Of a DNA stretch of 14,147 bases, positions 4,972 through 12,368 are shown piece by piece. How positions within the stretch are numbered: the stretch's first letter is position 1; the number at the start of each line of letters is the position of its first letter. The position numbers and the translations under genes were made by a program. The notes below the pieces were generated by a model. The model saw nothing but the letters and a program-made list of their open reading frames with translations. It ran no database searches and was not told where the DNA came from. This DNA comes from CAYLJO01 sp964383905. Lineage in GTDB: Bacteria > Acidobacteriota > Blastocatellia > Pyrinomonadales > Pyrinomonadaceae. The DNA lies in NCBI GenBank assembly GCA_964383905.1, contig CAYLJO010000165.1, forward strand, positions 1-14,147. Direction: 5' to 3'.

Positions 4972-7377
4972 CTACCCTACCGCAGCCAGCCCGAATCTTA
5001 CGTCGCCGCGCACACGTTCGATGAGCCGGGACGTTTCGCGCGTCATGCGTCGTGATGTTAAATAATAGTCGGCCTCGTTTCGCGCCTCTTCAAGAATTCG
5101 CACGTCGCGTACGAGATTGCCGATGCGAAAGGTGGGCAGGCCGGATTGCCGGGTGCCCATCACTTCGCCGGGCCCGCGCAGCTCGAGATCTTTTTCGGCG
5201 ATGCGAAAGCCGTCGCCGGTCTCTTCCATAATGCCGAGGCGCTCGCGCGCGACGCTGGTCTTCTTTTCGGAGGCGAGCAGCACACAGAAGCTCTTTTCGG
5301 CCCCGCGGCCGACGCGCCCGCGTAGCTGGTGAAGCTGCGAGAGGCCGAATCGTTCGGCATGCTCGATCACCATCACTGAGGCGTTCGGCACGTCCACCCC
5401 GACTTCGACGACGGTCGTGGCGACCAGTATCTGAATCTCGCCCGCGACGAAGCGGCGCATCGCATCCTCTTTCTCCGCCGTCTTCATCTTGCCGTGAAGC
5501 AAACCGACGGAGAAGGTTGGGAATACGCGGTCACGCAACTGCTCGAACATCCGCGTCGCATCCTTCAAGTCCACCTTCTCCGATTCTTCGATGAGCGGGT
5601 AGACCACATAAACCTGACGACCGGCACGCACTTCCCGCTCGACGCCCTTGTAGACGCCGACGCGCTGGTCTTCGCCCACGACCACGGTCTTGATCGGCGT
5701 TCTTCCCGGCGGCAGCTCATCAATCACGGAAACGTCCAGGTCACCGTAGACCGTCATCGCCAGCGAGCGCGGAATCGGTGTCGCGGTCATCACGAGGACG
5801 TCTGGGTTGAAGCCGCGCGTGCGCAGCTCGGCGCGCTGCAGGACGCCGAAGCGATGCTGTTCGTCAATGACAACAAGGCCCAGCTTGTGAAACTCCACGG
5901 CCTCCTGTATGAGCGCGTGGGTGCCGATCGAGGTGTGTACGTCGCCCGCCGCAACGTCTTTGTGGAGGCGACGTTTCTCCGCCGCGCGCAGGCTGCCCGT
6001 CAGGAGTTCGACGCGATAGGGTGTGGTGGCGAGCAGGCGCTTGATGTTGCGCGCGTGCTGTTCGGCAAGAATCTCCGTCGGGACCATGAGCGCGGCCTGA
6101 TAGCCGTTCTCCATCGCCGCCAGCATCGCTTGCAGGGCGACAATCGTCTTACCGCTGCCGACATCACCTTGCAGCAGGCGGTTCATCGGGGCATCCGATT
6201 GCATATCATCAAAGATGCGCGCGACGACGCGCTCCTGTGCGCTCGTCAAAGAGAAGGGTAGGATCGAAGCGATGCGCTCGCGAATGCGGTCGGTGATCTC
6301 GATAACGGCTCCTTTGGGCTCTCTGATTCTTTCGCCGCGCCGGAGCGCGAGCGCGAGCGCCACCCAGAAGAACTCTTCAAAGATAAGCCGCAGGTGCGCC
6401 GGGCTGCGTGCCCGCTCGTACTCGGCGAGCGGCGCGTCTTCCGCCGGAAAGTGTATGCGGCGGAGCGCCTCCGCACGGCCGATCAGATGCTGGCGCGCGA
6501 GCAAATCGGCGGGCAGCGTCTCCGTCATCGCGCTATCGTCGAGAAGGCCGAGCACGGCATGCATAATCTCCCGCAGGCGCTTTGTCCTAAACTCCCCGAG
6601 CTTACGGTAGACGGGAACGCGCCGGCCCACGTGAATGGCCGCCAGCACCGGGTCCTCTAACCCTGCTTCGTCCTCCTCGATGGAATCATTCTCCTCCGCC
6701 TCTGCCCCCGCATCTTCCGCCTCCCCGCGTCCCCGCGTCCCCACGTCCCCGCGTCCCGCCGCCTCTGGGTCTCCGTCTCGGGCCGCCGCGCCGTCTTCGG
6801 CCAGACGCAGCAGCGCGTGTTCGGGTGGCGTCCATGTGCCCGGCAGCATTTCGAGATCGTCAGGCTTGTTGAGGCGCAGCGAAAACGTGTTGCGCCGCGT
6901 GTCCCATTCCCACCTGCCGAAGGCTACGAGCCGTGCGCCCCGCGCAAACCGTTGGCGGTAATAAGCAATGATGCGTTGTGCCTGCCGGCCCGACACGAAC
7001 CACCACACGACGACGGGCTTGCCTGTCCTTTCGGGATCACTCGCCGTAATCTCGAAAATAAAGAGCTTCGGCTGTTTCGGAGAGCGGTTCTTGCCGACCT
7101 GAAAGCCCCCGGCCACACGCACATATAGTTCCAGCGAAGCTTCCATGCCGTCATGCAGGTCTATGATGCGCGCCAGATTTGAGCGGTCCTCGTAGCGCAT
7201 CGGCAGGTAGCTCAAGAGGTCTTCAATCGTCGCCTCGCTCGCATCCGTCTTGCCAGCGAGCGTTGCCAGAGCCAGCCCGAGCTTGCGCCCCGTCGGCTGC
7301 CCGAAACGCGGAATGCCGTGACGGTGCAGCTCCACGACCGGAGTTTCAAGCGTGACGGAAGTATTTGGGGCCATCAC
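4972..7377 (-). CDS. recG: ATP-dependent DNA helicase RecG
   Basis: RecG is a double-strand DNA translocase that reverses stalled forks and remodels R- and D-loops. The 801 residues exceed the roughly 690 of E. coli RecG. Counting the first GTG as residue 1, the wedge (OB) domain spans about 60-260. Superfamily 2 motifs are Walker A GDVGSGKT (404-411), DEQH (505-508), TATPIPRS (531-538) and QLRGRVGRG (684-692), and the C-terminal RecG segment follows. All look intact. The extra length includes an N-terminal stretch and a Gly/Ala/Asp/Glu-rich insert (about 191-245) in the wedge that contains an 8-base tandem repeat. The GTG at 7377 is followed directly by an ATG at 7374, either of which may be used. 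There is no ribosome binding site, but an extended -10-like sequence lies just upstream. Confidence 0.96.
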   Translation of the reverse strand: MMAPNTSVTLETPVVELHRHGIPRFGQPTGRKLGLALATLAGKTDASEATIEDLLSYLPMRYEDRSNLARIIDLHDGMEASLELYVRVAGGFQVGKNRSPKQPKLFIFEITASDPERTGKPVVVWWFVSGRQAQRIIAYYRQRFARGARLVAFGRWEWDTRRNTFSLRLNKPDDLEMLPGTWTPPEHALLRLAEDGAAARDGDPEAAGRGDVGTRGRGEAEDAGAEAEENDSIEEDEAGLEDPVLAAIHVGRRVPVYRKLGEFRTKRLREIMHAVLGLLDDSAMTETLPADLLARQHLIGRAEALRRIHFPAEDAPLAEYERARSPAHLRLIFEEFFWVALALALRRGERIREPKGAVIEITDRIRERIASILPFSLTSAQERVVARIFDDMQSDAPMNRLLQGDVGSGKTIVALQAMLAAMENGYQAALMVPTEILAEQHARNIKRLLATTPYRVELLTGSLRAAEKRRLHKDVAAGDVHTSIGTHALIQEAVEFHKLGLVVIDEQHRFGVLQRAELRTRGFNPDVLVMTATPIPRSLAMTVYGDLDVSVIDELPPGRTPIKTVVVGEDQRVGVYKGVEREVRAGRQVYVVYPLIEESEKVDLKDATRMFEQLRDRVFPTFSVGLLHGKMKTAEKEDAMRRFVAGEIQILVATTVVEVGVDVPNASVMVIEHAERFGLSQLHQLRGRVGRGAEKSFCVLLASEKKTSVARERLGIMEETGDGFRIAEKDLELRGPGEVMGTRQSGLPTFRIGNLVRDVRILEEARNEADYYLTSRRMTRETSRLIERVRGDVRFGLAAVG
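6723..6754. repeat. Four tandem copies of an 8-base unit inside recG
   Basis: On the plus strand the unit CCCCGCGT occurs at 6723-6730, 6731-6738, 6739-6746 (as CCCCACGT) and 6747-6754. It encodes about residues 208-218 of RecG (GRGDVGTRGRG). Because 8 is not a multiple of 3, loss or gain of one copy would shift the reading frame. Confidence 0.85.
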
Positions 7378-7382
7378 GTTCG

Positions 7383-7391
7383 ATCATAGCA
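7383..7391 (-). promoter_or_regulatory. Extended -10 element placed for a leaderless recG transcript
   Basis: On the minus strand TGC-TATGAT occupies 7391-7383, matching an extended -10 (TGnTATAAT) with one mismatch. Transcription would begin about 7 bases on, at or within 1-3 bases of the GTG/ATG recG start. No matching -35 hexamer is apparent. If real, the mRNA would be leaderless, which fits the missing ribosome binding site. Confidence 0.4.
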
Positions 7392-7495
7392 CAAGGGTGA
7401 GAGTAATCTGATGAAGGGAATCCTGCGGGATACGTGGAGGGGCGTTGACAGACCTTCGGCCGAACCAGCCCTGCCCCTACAATATGCTCACAAAG

Positions 7496-7936
7496 CTAAT
7501 TGGTCGCTGCCGTCGTGGCGGCGCAATACTTATCAAACGCGCTCGTTAGCTCCTGCGCGATCTGAAACGGGTCGCGCCCTTCAATCTGATGACGCTCCAA
7601 CATGTAGACCAGCTTGCCGTCTTTCAAAATCGCGACGGACGGCGAAGACGGTTGGTAGCCTGTGAAATAGCTGCGGGCCCTTTCCGTCGCTTCGATATCG
7701 GCCCCGGCGAAGACCGTGGCGATCTTGTCAGGGCGTACGCCATGCTGCAGCGCGAGCGCAATGCCCGGACGCGCCTTCCCGGCCGCGCAGCCGCAAACCG
7801 AATTAACAATCATCATCACCGTGCCCTCCGGGCGCCCGAGCACTTCATCAACTTCGCCGGGCGTCCTGGTTTCTTCGACACCTAAGCGCGTCAGCTCCTC
7901 TCTCATCGGTCGAATCATAAATTCTGGATACGGCAT
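7496..7936 (-). CDS. BrxA/BrxB (YphP/YqiW) family bacilliredoxin
   Basis: The 146-residue protein has a thioredoxin-like fold with the family active site CGC (Cys48, Cys50) in NSVCGCAAGKARPG (45-58). The length and the MPYPEFMIRPMREELTRLGVE start match the BrxA/BrxB family, which in Bacillus reduces bacillithiol-protein mixed disulfides. No bacillithiol biosynthesis gene is in this window, so I infer only a thiol-disulfide role in the cytoplasm. The start is well supported: AGGAG lies within 7941-7948, 7 bases before the ATG at 7936. The gene stands alone between the tsaE palindrome and recG and may have a promoter within the palindrome's loop. Confidence 0.93.
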   Translation of the reverse strand: MPYPEFMIRPMREELTRLGVEETRTPGEVDEVLGRPEGTVMMIVNSVCGCAAGKARPGIALALQHGVRPDKIATVFAGADIEATERARSYFTGYQPSSPSVAILKDGKLVYMLERHQIEGRDPFQIAQELTSAFDKYCAATTAATN

Positions 7937-7951
7937 AGCTTCTCTCCTAAA

Positions 7952-8091
7952 AGTAATCAGTAGTCAGTAATCAGTATTTAGCTGTTGGTTATCCATAGTC
8001 AAGTGTCAGTCGAGTCACACTGAATACCCCCTTACTTGAAGCCGGCGCCATTTACTAAGCGCTGATAACTGATTACTGACTACTGATTACT
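7952..8091. repeat. 140-bp element with perfect 24-bp inverted arms made of heptads
   Basis: The arm at 7952-7975 is three 7-base units (AGTAATC, AGTAGTC, AGTAATC) plus AGT. Its perfect reverse complement is at 8068-8091. The 92-base spacer contains smaller inverted pairs: AGTGT (8002-8006) with ACACT (8017-8021), and TCAAGT (7999-8004) with ACTTGA (8034-8039). The right arm includes the tsaE stop codon and its last five codons; the left arm ends just before the bacilliredoxin ribosome binding site and is followed on the minus strand by TTTT. No open frame or target-site duplication was seen. Confidence 0.85.
7975..8002 (-). promoter_or_regulatory. Candidate promoter for the bacilliredoxin gene in the palindrome loop
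   Basis: On the minus strand, TTGACT (8002-7997) is followed after 16 bases by TAAATA (7980-7975); an alternative -10 AATACT lies at 18 bases. The start site would fall in the left arm, so transcripts from here would lack the full hairpin. The match is partial. Confidence 0.3.
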
Positions 8092-8531
8092 ATCTTTCGC
8101 GCCTCGTCGCCGCCACCCGTCATAGAAATGTGCCACACCGTCGAAGGCAGTGGATAGCGGCCCATCCGCTCAGCCCATTCGATGAGGATGACGGCGCGTT
8201 CATCACTCAGAATCTCATCCAGATCGACCGCATGGGCCGCCGCCGCGCCCTCGTTCAGGCGGTACAGATCGATATGATAAAGCGTAAGCCTGCCGTGATA
8301 AATATTGACAAGCGTAAAGGAAGGGCTCGTGACCTCATCACTGTCAACCCCCAGCGCGCTGGCAATCCCTTTGGCGAGTACGGTCTTGCCCGCCCCGAGC
8401 GCACCATCAAGCAGCAGAATCTCGCCCCCGGCGAGATGCCCGCCGATCTGCGCACCAAGATTGAAAGTCTCCTCCGGGCTTTCGGAAATCCACTCGCCTG
8501 TCGGCACAGGGGCGAACGTCGGCGTACTCAT
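8073..8531 (-). CDS. tsaE: tRNA threonylcarbamoyladenosine biosynthesis ATPase TsaE
   Basis: TsaE is the ATPase that drives turnover of the TsaB-TsaD complex in t6A synthesis. The 152 residues match the family. They show Walker A GALGAGKT (43-50), the switch-like DEVTSPSF (65-72), HIDLYR (86-91) and IEWAERMG (117-124). The ATG at 8531 overlaps the nnr stop codon by 4 bases (ATGA), a usual arrangement for translational coupling. The nnr-tsaE order is widely conserved. The reading frame is open further upstream, inside nnr, but those codons are the nnr shadow. The last five residues (VISSQ) and the stop are supplied by the arm of the adjacent palindrome, so the original C-terminus may have been replaced. 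Its partner tsaD is at 2399-3475. Confidence 0.95.
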   Translation of the reverse strand: MSTPTFAPVPTGEWISESPEETFNLGAQIGGHLAGGEILLLDGALGAGKTVLAKGIASALGVDSDEVTSPSFTLVNIYHGRLTLYHIDLYRLNEGAAAAHAVDLDEILSDERAVILIEWAERMGRYPLPSTVWHISMTGGGDEARKIVISSQ

Positions 8532-10279
8532 GGCCGTTCGCCTTCCGTATCGAGGGCACAAATGGCTGCGCCGAGGTGCTCGCGGATGTCTGATGCGACG
8601 AGCGCGCGCATACCGCGCTCGCGCGCCGCGATGTCGCCCGCCATCCCTCCCACGTAAACAGCCGCCATGACCGCCGAGAGCGCGTCCGCATCCTCTTTTA
8701 GCGTCGCGACCGACTGCGCGTTGAAGCCGGTGATGATGCCCGTCAGCGTATCGCCGGCGCCCGCGGTGCCGAGCCCGGCGTTGCCCGTCGGGTTGATGAA
8801 GACGCGACCGTCCGGCGAAGCGACGAGCGAGCGTGTGCCTTTGAGCACCAGGATAAGTCCGTGGGCGGTGGCGAAATCTCGTGCCGCATTGACACGGTCG
8901 CGGAGCGCGTCTTTGTCTTCCGTACCCATCAGTCGCAGCATCTCGCCCGGATGCGGCGTAAGAATGAGCGGGTGTTCCGGCGAGCCGCGCAGGTCCGCAG
9001 GCCACGGCGCAAGCGAGTTCAAGCCGTCAGCGTCAATGACCACAGGCCTTCTGCGCTGCTCCACGACGGCGCGCACGAAGCGACGGGTGCTCTCGTCAGA
9101 CGAAGTCAGGCCGGGCCCGATGGCGATGACGCTTGCTCGCTCCGTGAGCTTCAAGACCTCTTCAACCGCTTCAAAGCTTGCCGCCCCCCGGCCCGTTTCT
9201 TTAAGTCCCGCCGTCATGATTTCAGGCATCAGGCGCGCTGTGATTGCGGGGAGGGCCGTTCCGGGAGAAGCGAGGGTGACGAGGCCCGCGCCGGCCCTCA
9301 TGGCCGCTTCGCTGCAGAGCACGGCCGCCCCGGTCAGGTCACGCGAGCCGGCGATGACGAGCGCGTGCCCATGCGTATTCTTGTACGAATCCGGCAGGTA
9401 GCGCGTCCGTTCTAGCCACGCGCGGGCGTCGCTGCTCCGGGTCACAAAAAGCTGCGACGGCGAATCGTCGAGCAGCCTTTGGGGCGAGCCGATGTCGGCG
9501 ATGACGAGCTCACCACAGTACTCGGATGCAGGCGGCAGGACATTGGCCGGTTTGGGGGCGGTGAAGGTAACTGTCAGATCAGCCTTGACGGCTTCGCCGG
9601 TGGGCTCGGCCGAGTCGGCGTTGAGACCCGAAGGGATGTCGAGTGAGACGATCATCTGGCGCCTGTTTTTGTGGACGTCATCGATCTCGCGGACCCTTTG
9701 GAGATACTTGACAACTTCCTCCGGCAGCCCTTCGAGCGGGCGTGTTAGTCCTGTGCCGAATAGTGCGTCAACGACTACGTCGTGAGCCTCCTCCAGCTCG
9801 CCGTACAAAAATTGCTCCCACTCCTCCGCCGTACGGCATTCCCTGAACGACAGGGATCCCGGGGAGTTGTTAAATAGAGAGGAGGTCAGGGCGTGAGGAT
9901 TATGGGTATGTCTGAATTTAGGTCCGGCGTTCGCCAGGCTCCGCACCATCTCAAAGGTGACTCGCGCGTCACCTTTGGCGTCTTCGACATGACCAAACAG
10001 CGCGACATCAACATGTGCTCCCGTTAAACAGAGCGCGCGCGCGAGGGCCGCCCCGTCGCCACCATTGTTGCCGCGCCCGCACAAAACGGCTACGACTTTT
10101 CCCACCATGCCCTCTGGAAAGCGGCCCGCGATCTCTCTTGCCGCCGCCGCCGCAGCCGCTTCCATGAGCAGCAAAGAAGGCGTGGCATATTGCTCCGTTG
10201 TTAAACGGTCAATTTGACGCATCTCGGCGGCGGAAATAACCTTCTGCACAAAGCGGATGATAAAGACAAAGCCGCGCAT
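8528..10279 (-). CDS. nnr: Bifunctional NAD(P)H-hydrate epimerase / ADP-dependent (S)-NAD(P)H-hydrate dehydratase
   Basis: Nnr repairs damaged NADH and NADPH hydrates: the N-terminal domain epimerises R to S forms, and the C-terminal ribokinase-like domain dehydrates the S form using ADP. Counting from the ATG at 10279 (583 residues), the epimerase domain covers about 14-285 with GRGNNGGDG (68-76) and DIPSG (214-218). The dehydratase domain covers about 290-575 with HPGEM (443-447), KGT (480-482) and NAGLGTAGAGDTLTG (500-514), including the catalytic-type Asp510. Family members normally begin near the VISAAEMRQIDRL segment, so the first 10 residues may be spurious and a GTG at 10249 is an alternative start. 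A strong hairpin covers the ATG at 10279. The gene overlaps tsaE by 4 bases. Confidence 0.95.
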   Translation of the reverse strand: MRGFVFIIRFVQKVISAAEMRQIDRLTTEQYATPSLLLMEAAAAAAAREIAGRFPEGMVGKVVAVLCGRGNNGGDGAALARALCLTGAHVDVALFGHVEDAKGDARVTFEMVRSLANAGPKFRHTHNPHALTSSLFNNSPGSLSFRECRTAEEWEQFLYGELEEAHDVVVDALFGTGLTRPLEGLPEEVVKYLQRVREIDDVHKNRRQMIVSLDIPSGLNADSAEPTGEAVKADLTVTFTAPKPANVLPPASEYCGELVIADIGSPQRLLDDSPSQLFVTRSSDARAWLERTRYLPDSYKNTHGHALVIAGSRDLTGAAVLCSEAAMRAGAGLVTLASPGTALPAITARLMPEIMTAGLKETGRGAASFEAVEEVLKLTERASVIAIGPGLTSSDESTRRFVRAVVEQRRRPVVIDADGLNSLAPWPADLRGSPEHPLILTPHPGEMLRLMGTEDKDALRDRVNAARDFATAHGLILVLKGTRSLVASPDGRVFINPTGNAGLGTAGAGDTLTGIITGFNAQSVATLKEDADALSAVMAAVYVGGMAGDIAARERGMRALVASDIREHLGAAICALDTEGERP

Positions 10280-10300
10280 GGGTCAATTCCCACACGCGGC
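10271..10300 (-). terminator. Strong GC-rich hairpin over the apparent nnr start codon
   Basis: On the minus strand, 10300-10289 pairs with 10282-10271 in a 12-bp stem (ten Watson-Crick pairs and two G-U pairs) with a 6-base loop AATTGA. The bases that follow are TTTGTCTTT. The two G-U pairs would be C-A mismatches in plus-strand RNA, so the fold favours minus-strand transcripts. It looks like an intrinsic terminator for the upstream genes. If the ATG at 10279 is used, it lies in the 3' arm and would be masked. Confidence 0.5.
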
Positions 10301-10549
10301 GCGGTTAAGAACTCAATCTATTGTGCCAAAACAAAAACAGCGGCTAAGGCCAATCGCCCGCCGCCCCTTCGGCCTGCCGCTTTACCAGTCAACCACTTTC
10401 TTTGCGGTATTCATAAGAAATCATTAATCGTCGCCGGCTTCCAGAAAATTCTGGCCGGTCAGCAAATAAAAACCGTTCTTAGCAATACATCCGATGGGCA
10501 CCACCTTGATTCCCGCAGAACAAAGGGTAAACGTCTGGCGGGCGAGTGT
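10301..10549. other. Gap between murJ and nnr
   Basis: No gene can be supported. Besides the hairpin next to nnr, there is an imperfect palindrome at 10434-10458 (CCGG, CCAGAA / TTCTGG, CCGG) with no T tract, and the murJ-end stem at 10526-10554. I saw no convincing sigma-70 promoter for nnr. Confidence 0.5.
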
Positions 10550-10554
10550 TTACC
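10526..10554 (-). terminator. Stem spanning the murJ stop codon
   Basis: GGTAAAC (10526-10532) and GTTTACC (10548-10554) are a perfect 7-bp inverted pair around a GC-rich 15-base loop. The murJ stop codon (10550-10552) lies in one arm. On the minus strand it is followed by CTTTGTTCTG, a poor U tract. It is a weak terminator candidate. Confidence 0.3.
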
Positions 10555-12364
10555 GCCGCCCGCGCCTGAGCAGACGCGTAAAGCGCCCGACCACGGTGCG
10601 CGCTTCGGGCAGCGCAAAAGCCGATGTCACGCCAAAGTAAGTGAGGCCATAGGCGCCCAGCACAAATATGGCGACGATCACGGGGTGGCGCGCGCCGATC
10701 AGGAGCTTGATTACCCAGGCGCAAGCGGCGCCGCCGGCCGCGCCCAACCAGAGTTTCGCCGCATATGACAAAGGGAGTCCCGTCCAGCCGATGCGACGAT
10801 TGAGCGTGCGCCGCAAGAGAACAAATTCCACCCACCCGGCGATGCCCGCCGAGGCCGTGAGCCCGGCGACACCCCACTTCTGATCAATGCCGATCGCCGG
10901 GGGGAGCGGAATCGCACACAGGTAGCCGAGAACAGTCGTCAGGGTGACGCGAATAATGGCATAGCGCAACGGTGTGCGCGTGTCGTGCAGCGCATAATAA
11001 GTAGAGGCGTAGAGCCGGCCCAGCGTGGAAGCGAGAAGCCCGACGGTCGAACCGGCGAGGATGCCCCAGCCGTAGAGTGAGTCCGCGCGCTTGAACTCCC
11101 CGGTCTGAAAAAGAACCGCGGTGATCACGTCGCCGAGGGCGAGAAAAGCCATGGACGAGGGCACGATAAAGAAGGCGATTTGGCGCAAACCGGAGTCGAG
11201 TTGGCGGCGCAGCTTACTCTCGATCTCTTCTTTGGTGCCCTTCACGCTCGACATCGCCGGCAGCTCCGCCGCCGAGACGGACATTCCGAAAAGGCTCACG
11301 GGGAGGGTGTAGATGCTCTGTGTATAGTTGAGGGCGGAGACGGCGCTGGGCGAGATCAGACTGGCGAGCATCGAATCGACGTAGGCGCTGATTTGCACGA
11401 CCCCGCGGCTGATGAAAACAGGGATGAAGTTGCGGACCACCGCGCGCACATTCGCCGAAGCCATATCGAGCACGGGGCGCAGATGTTTAACCAGCCGCAG
11501 GACGGTCGGGAGTTGAACCGCGAACTGCAAAGCGCTGCCGGCGACCGAGGCCCATGCGGCAACCTCGGCGAGCGGAAACTGGCCCATGCGCCGCCCGAAC
11601 CCGATCAGCGAAACGATGATCGTAATGTTCCAGATGACCGGCGCGGTGTAGGAGAGAAAGAATCGCCGGTGGCTGTTCAAAACGCCGAGACACCACGCCG
11701 AGAGAACCAGCAGTCCGGCGCCCGGGAAAAGAATTTTGACGAGCCGGATGGTCAGCTCGCGCGTGTCGCCTGAATAGCCGGGCGCGATCACGCTGATCAG
11801 GTACGGGGCCGCGAGAACCCCGGCGAGCACGAACACAGAGGTGACAAGCGCCAGCAGCGAAAGAACCGCGCTCGCGACGTGGTCGGCCTCTTTCTGATCC
11901 TTATGCGCGAGGAGTCCGGCATAGATGGGGATGAATGAAGCGGAAAGAGCGCCCTCGCCGAAGACATTCTGGAGAAAGTTAGGGATTCTGAAGGCCGCAT
12001 CAAATGCGCCTTTAGCGGCAGAGTTGCCGAAGTAGTAGGCGAAGACGCGCAGCCGCACCAGCCCGACGATACGGCTGAGCAGAATTCCTGAGGCCACCAG
12101 AAAAGCGTGCTTGCCCGTACTCGTTTCTCGCTCACGCCGCCCGGCGATTCGCTCGCCTTCAAATTCACCCGTCACCGCTCCGACCGGTACGTCCGTTTCG
12201 CCCGCGATGACGCTCGCGTCTCTGTGTGAGTTCGATTCATCGATTCCTCCCGTGGCGACTGTCTCAGTTTGCTGAGACTTCTCTGAAGCCAGGCTGGCGC
12301 CCTCTGTTTCTCCGTCGGCCACATCGGCCGTCGTAGACTTACTGTCCGGCTCAGAATTCATCAC
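10550..12364 (-). CDS. murJ: Lipid II flippase MurJ with an acidic N-terminal extension
   Basis: MurJ moves the peptidoglycan precursor lipid II across the inner membrane. After a hydrophilic tail of about 85 residues, the protein (604 residues) shows the family core with many hydrophobic segments. It begins ASGILLSRIVGLVRLRVFAYYFG and continues through FDAAFRIPNFLQNVFGEGALSASFIPIY (about 121-148), the MurJ signature. The arginines near 98, 104 and 126 match positions essential in E. coli MurJ. The N-terminal tail has about 18 Asp/Glu in 80 residues, many Ser/Thr and no hydrophobic stretch, so it is probably cytoplasmic; most MurJ proteins lack it. The tail has no internal Met after the first two codons. 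GTG at 12364 is followed by ATG at 12361 and either may start. The gene begins 4-7 bases after the regulator's stop, so the two are probably co-transcribed. Confidence 0.95.
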   Translation of the reverse strand: MMNSEPDSKSTTADVADGETEGASLASEKSQQTETVATGGIDESNSHRDASVIAGETDVPVGAVTGEFEGERIAGRRERETSTGKHAFLVASGILLSRIVGLVRLRVFAYYFGNSAAKGAFDAAFRIPNFLQNVFGEGALSASFIPIYAGLLAHKDQKEADHVASAVLSLLALVTSVFVLAGVLAAPYLISVIAPGYSGDTRELTIRLVKILFPGAGLLVLSAWCLGVLNSHRRFFLSYTAPVIWNITIIVSLIGFGRRMGQFPLAEVAAWASVAGSALQFAVQLPTVLRLVKHLRPVLDMASANVRAVVRNFIPVFISRGVVQISAYVDSMLASLISPSAVSALNYTQSIYTLPVSLFGMSVSAAELPAMSSVKGTKEEIESKLRRQLDSGLRQIAFFIVPSSMAFLALGDVITAVLFQTGEFKRADSLYGWGILAGSTVGLLASTLGRLYASTYYALHDTRTPLRYAIIRVTLTTVLGYLCAIPLPPAIGIDQKWGVAGLTASAGIAGWVEFVLLRRTLNRRIGWTGLPLSYAAKLWLGAAGGAACAWVIKLLIGARHPVIVAIFVLGAYGLTYFGVTSAFALPEARTVVGRFTRLLRRGRR

Positions 12365-12368
12365 AGGC

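Noticed and set aside
5494..6261. 255-codon plus-strand open frame inside recG
   Set aside because: It is antisense to the conserved helicase core, GC-rich, with no ribosome binding site or recognisable motif; a shadow of biased third positions.
7445..7483. TTGACA and TACAAT on the plus strand near the bacilliredoxin end
   Set aside because: The spacer is 27 bases, too long for a promoter, and no plus-strand gene follows.
8532..9005. N-terminal extension of the tsaE frame back to 9005
   Set aside because: Arg/Gly/Ala-rich shadow of nnr; the ATG at 8531 gives a normal TsaE length and the standard ATGA overlap.
8667..9415. Two long overlapping plus-strand open frames opposite nnr
   Set aside because: They run through the conserved dehydratase domain of nnr on the other strand and show no protein-like features.
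10313..10332. TGGCAC...TTG resembling a sigma-54 promoter upstream of nnr
   Set aside because: The TTG is one base out of register and the -12 GC is missing.
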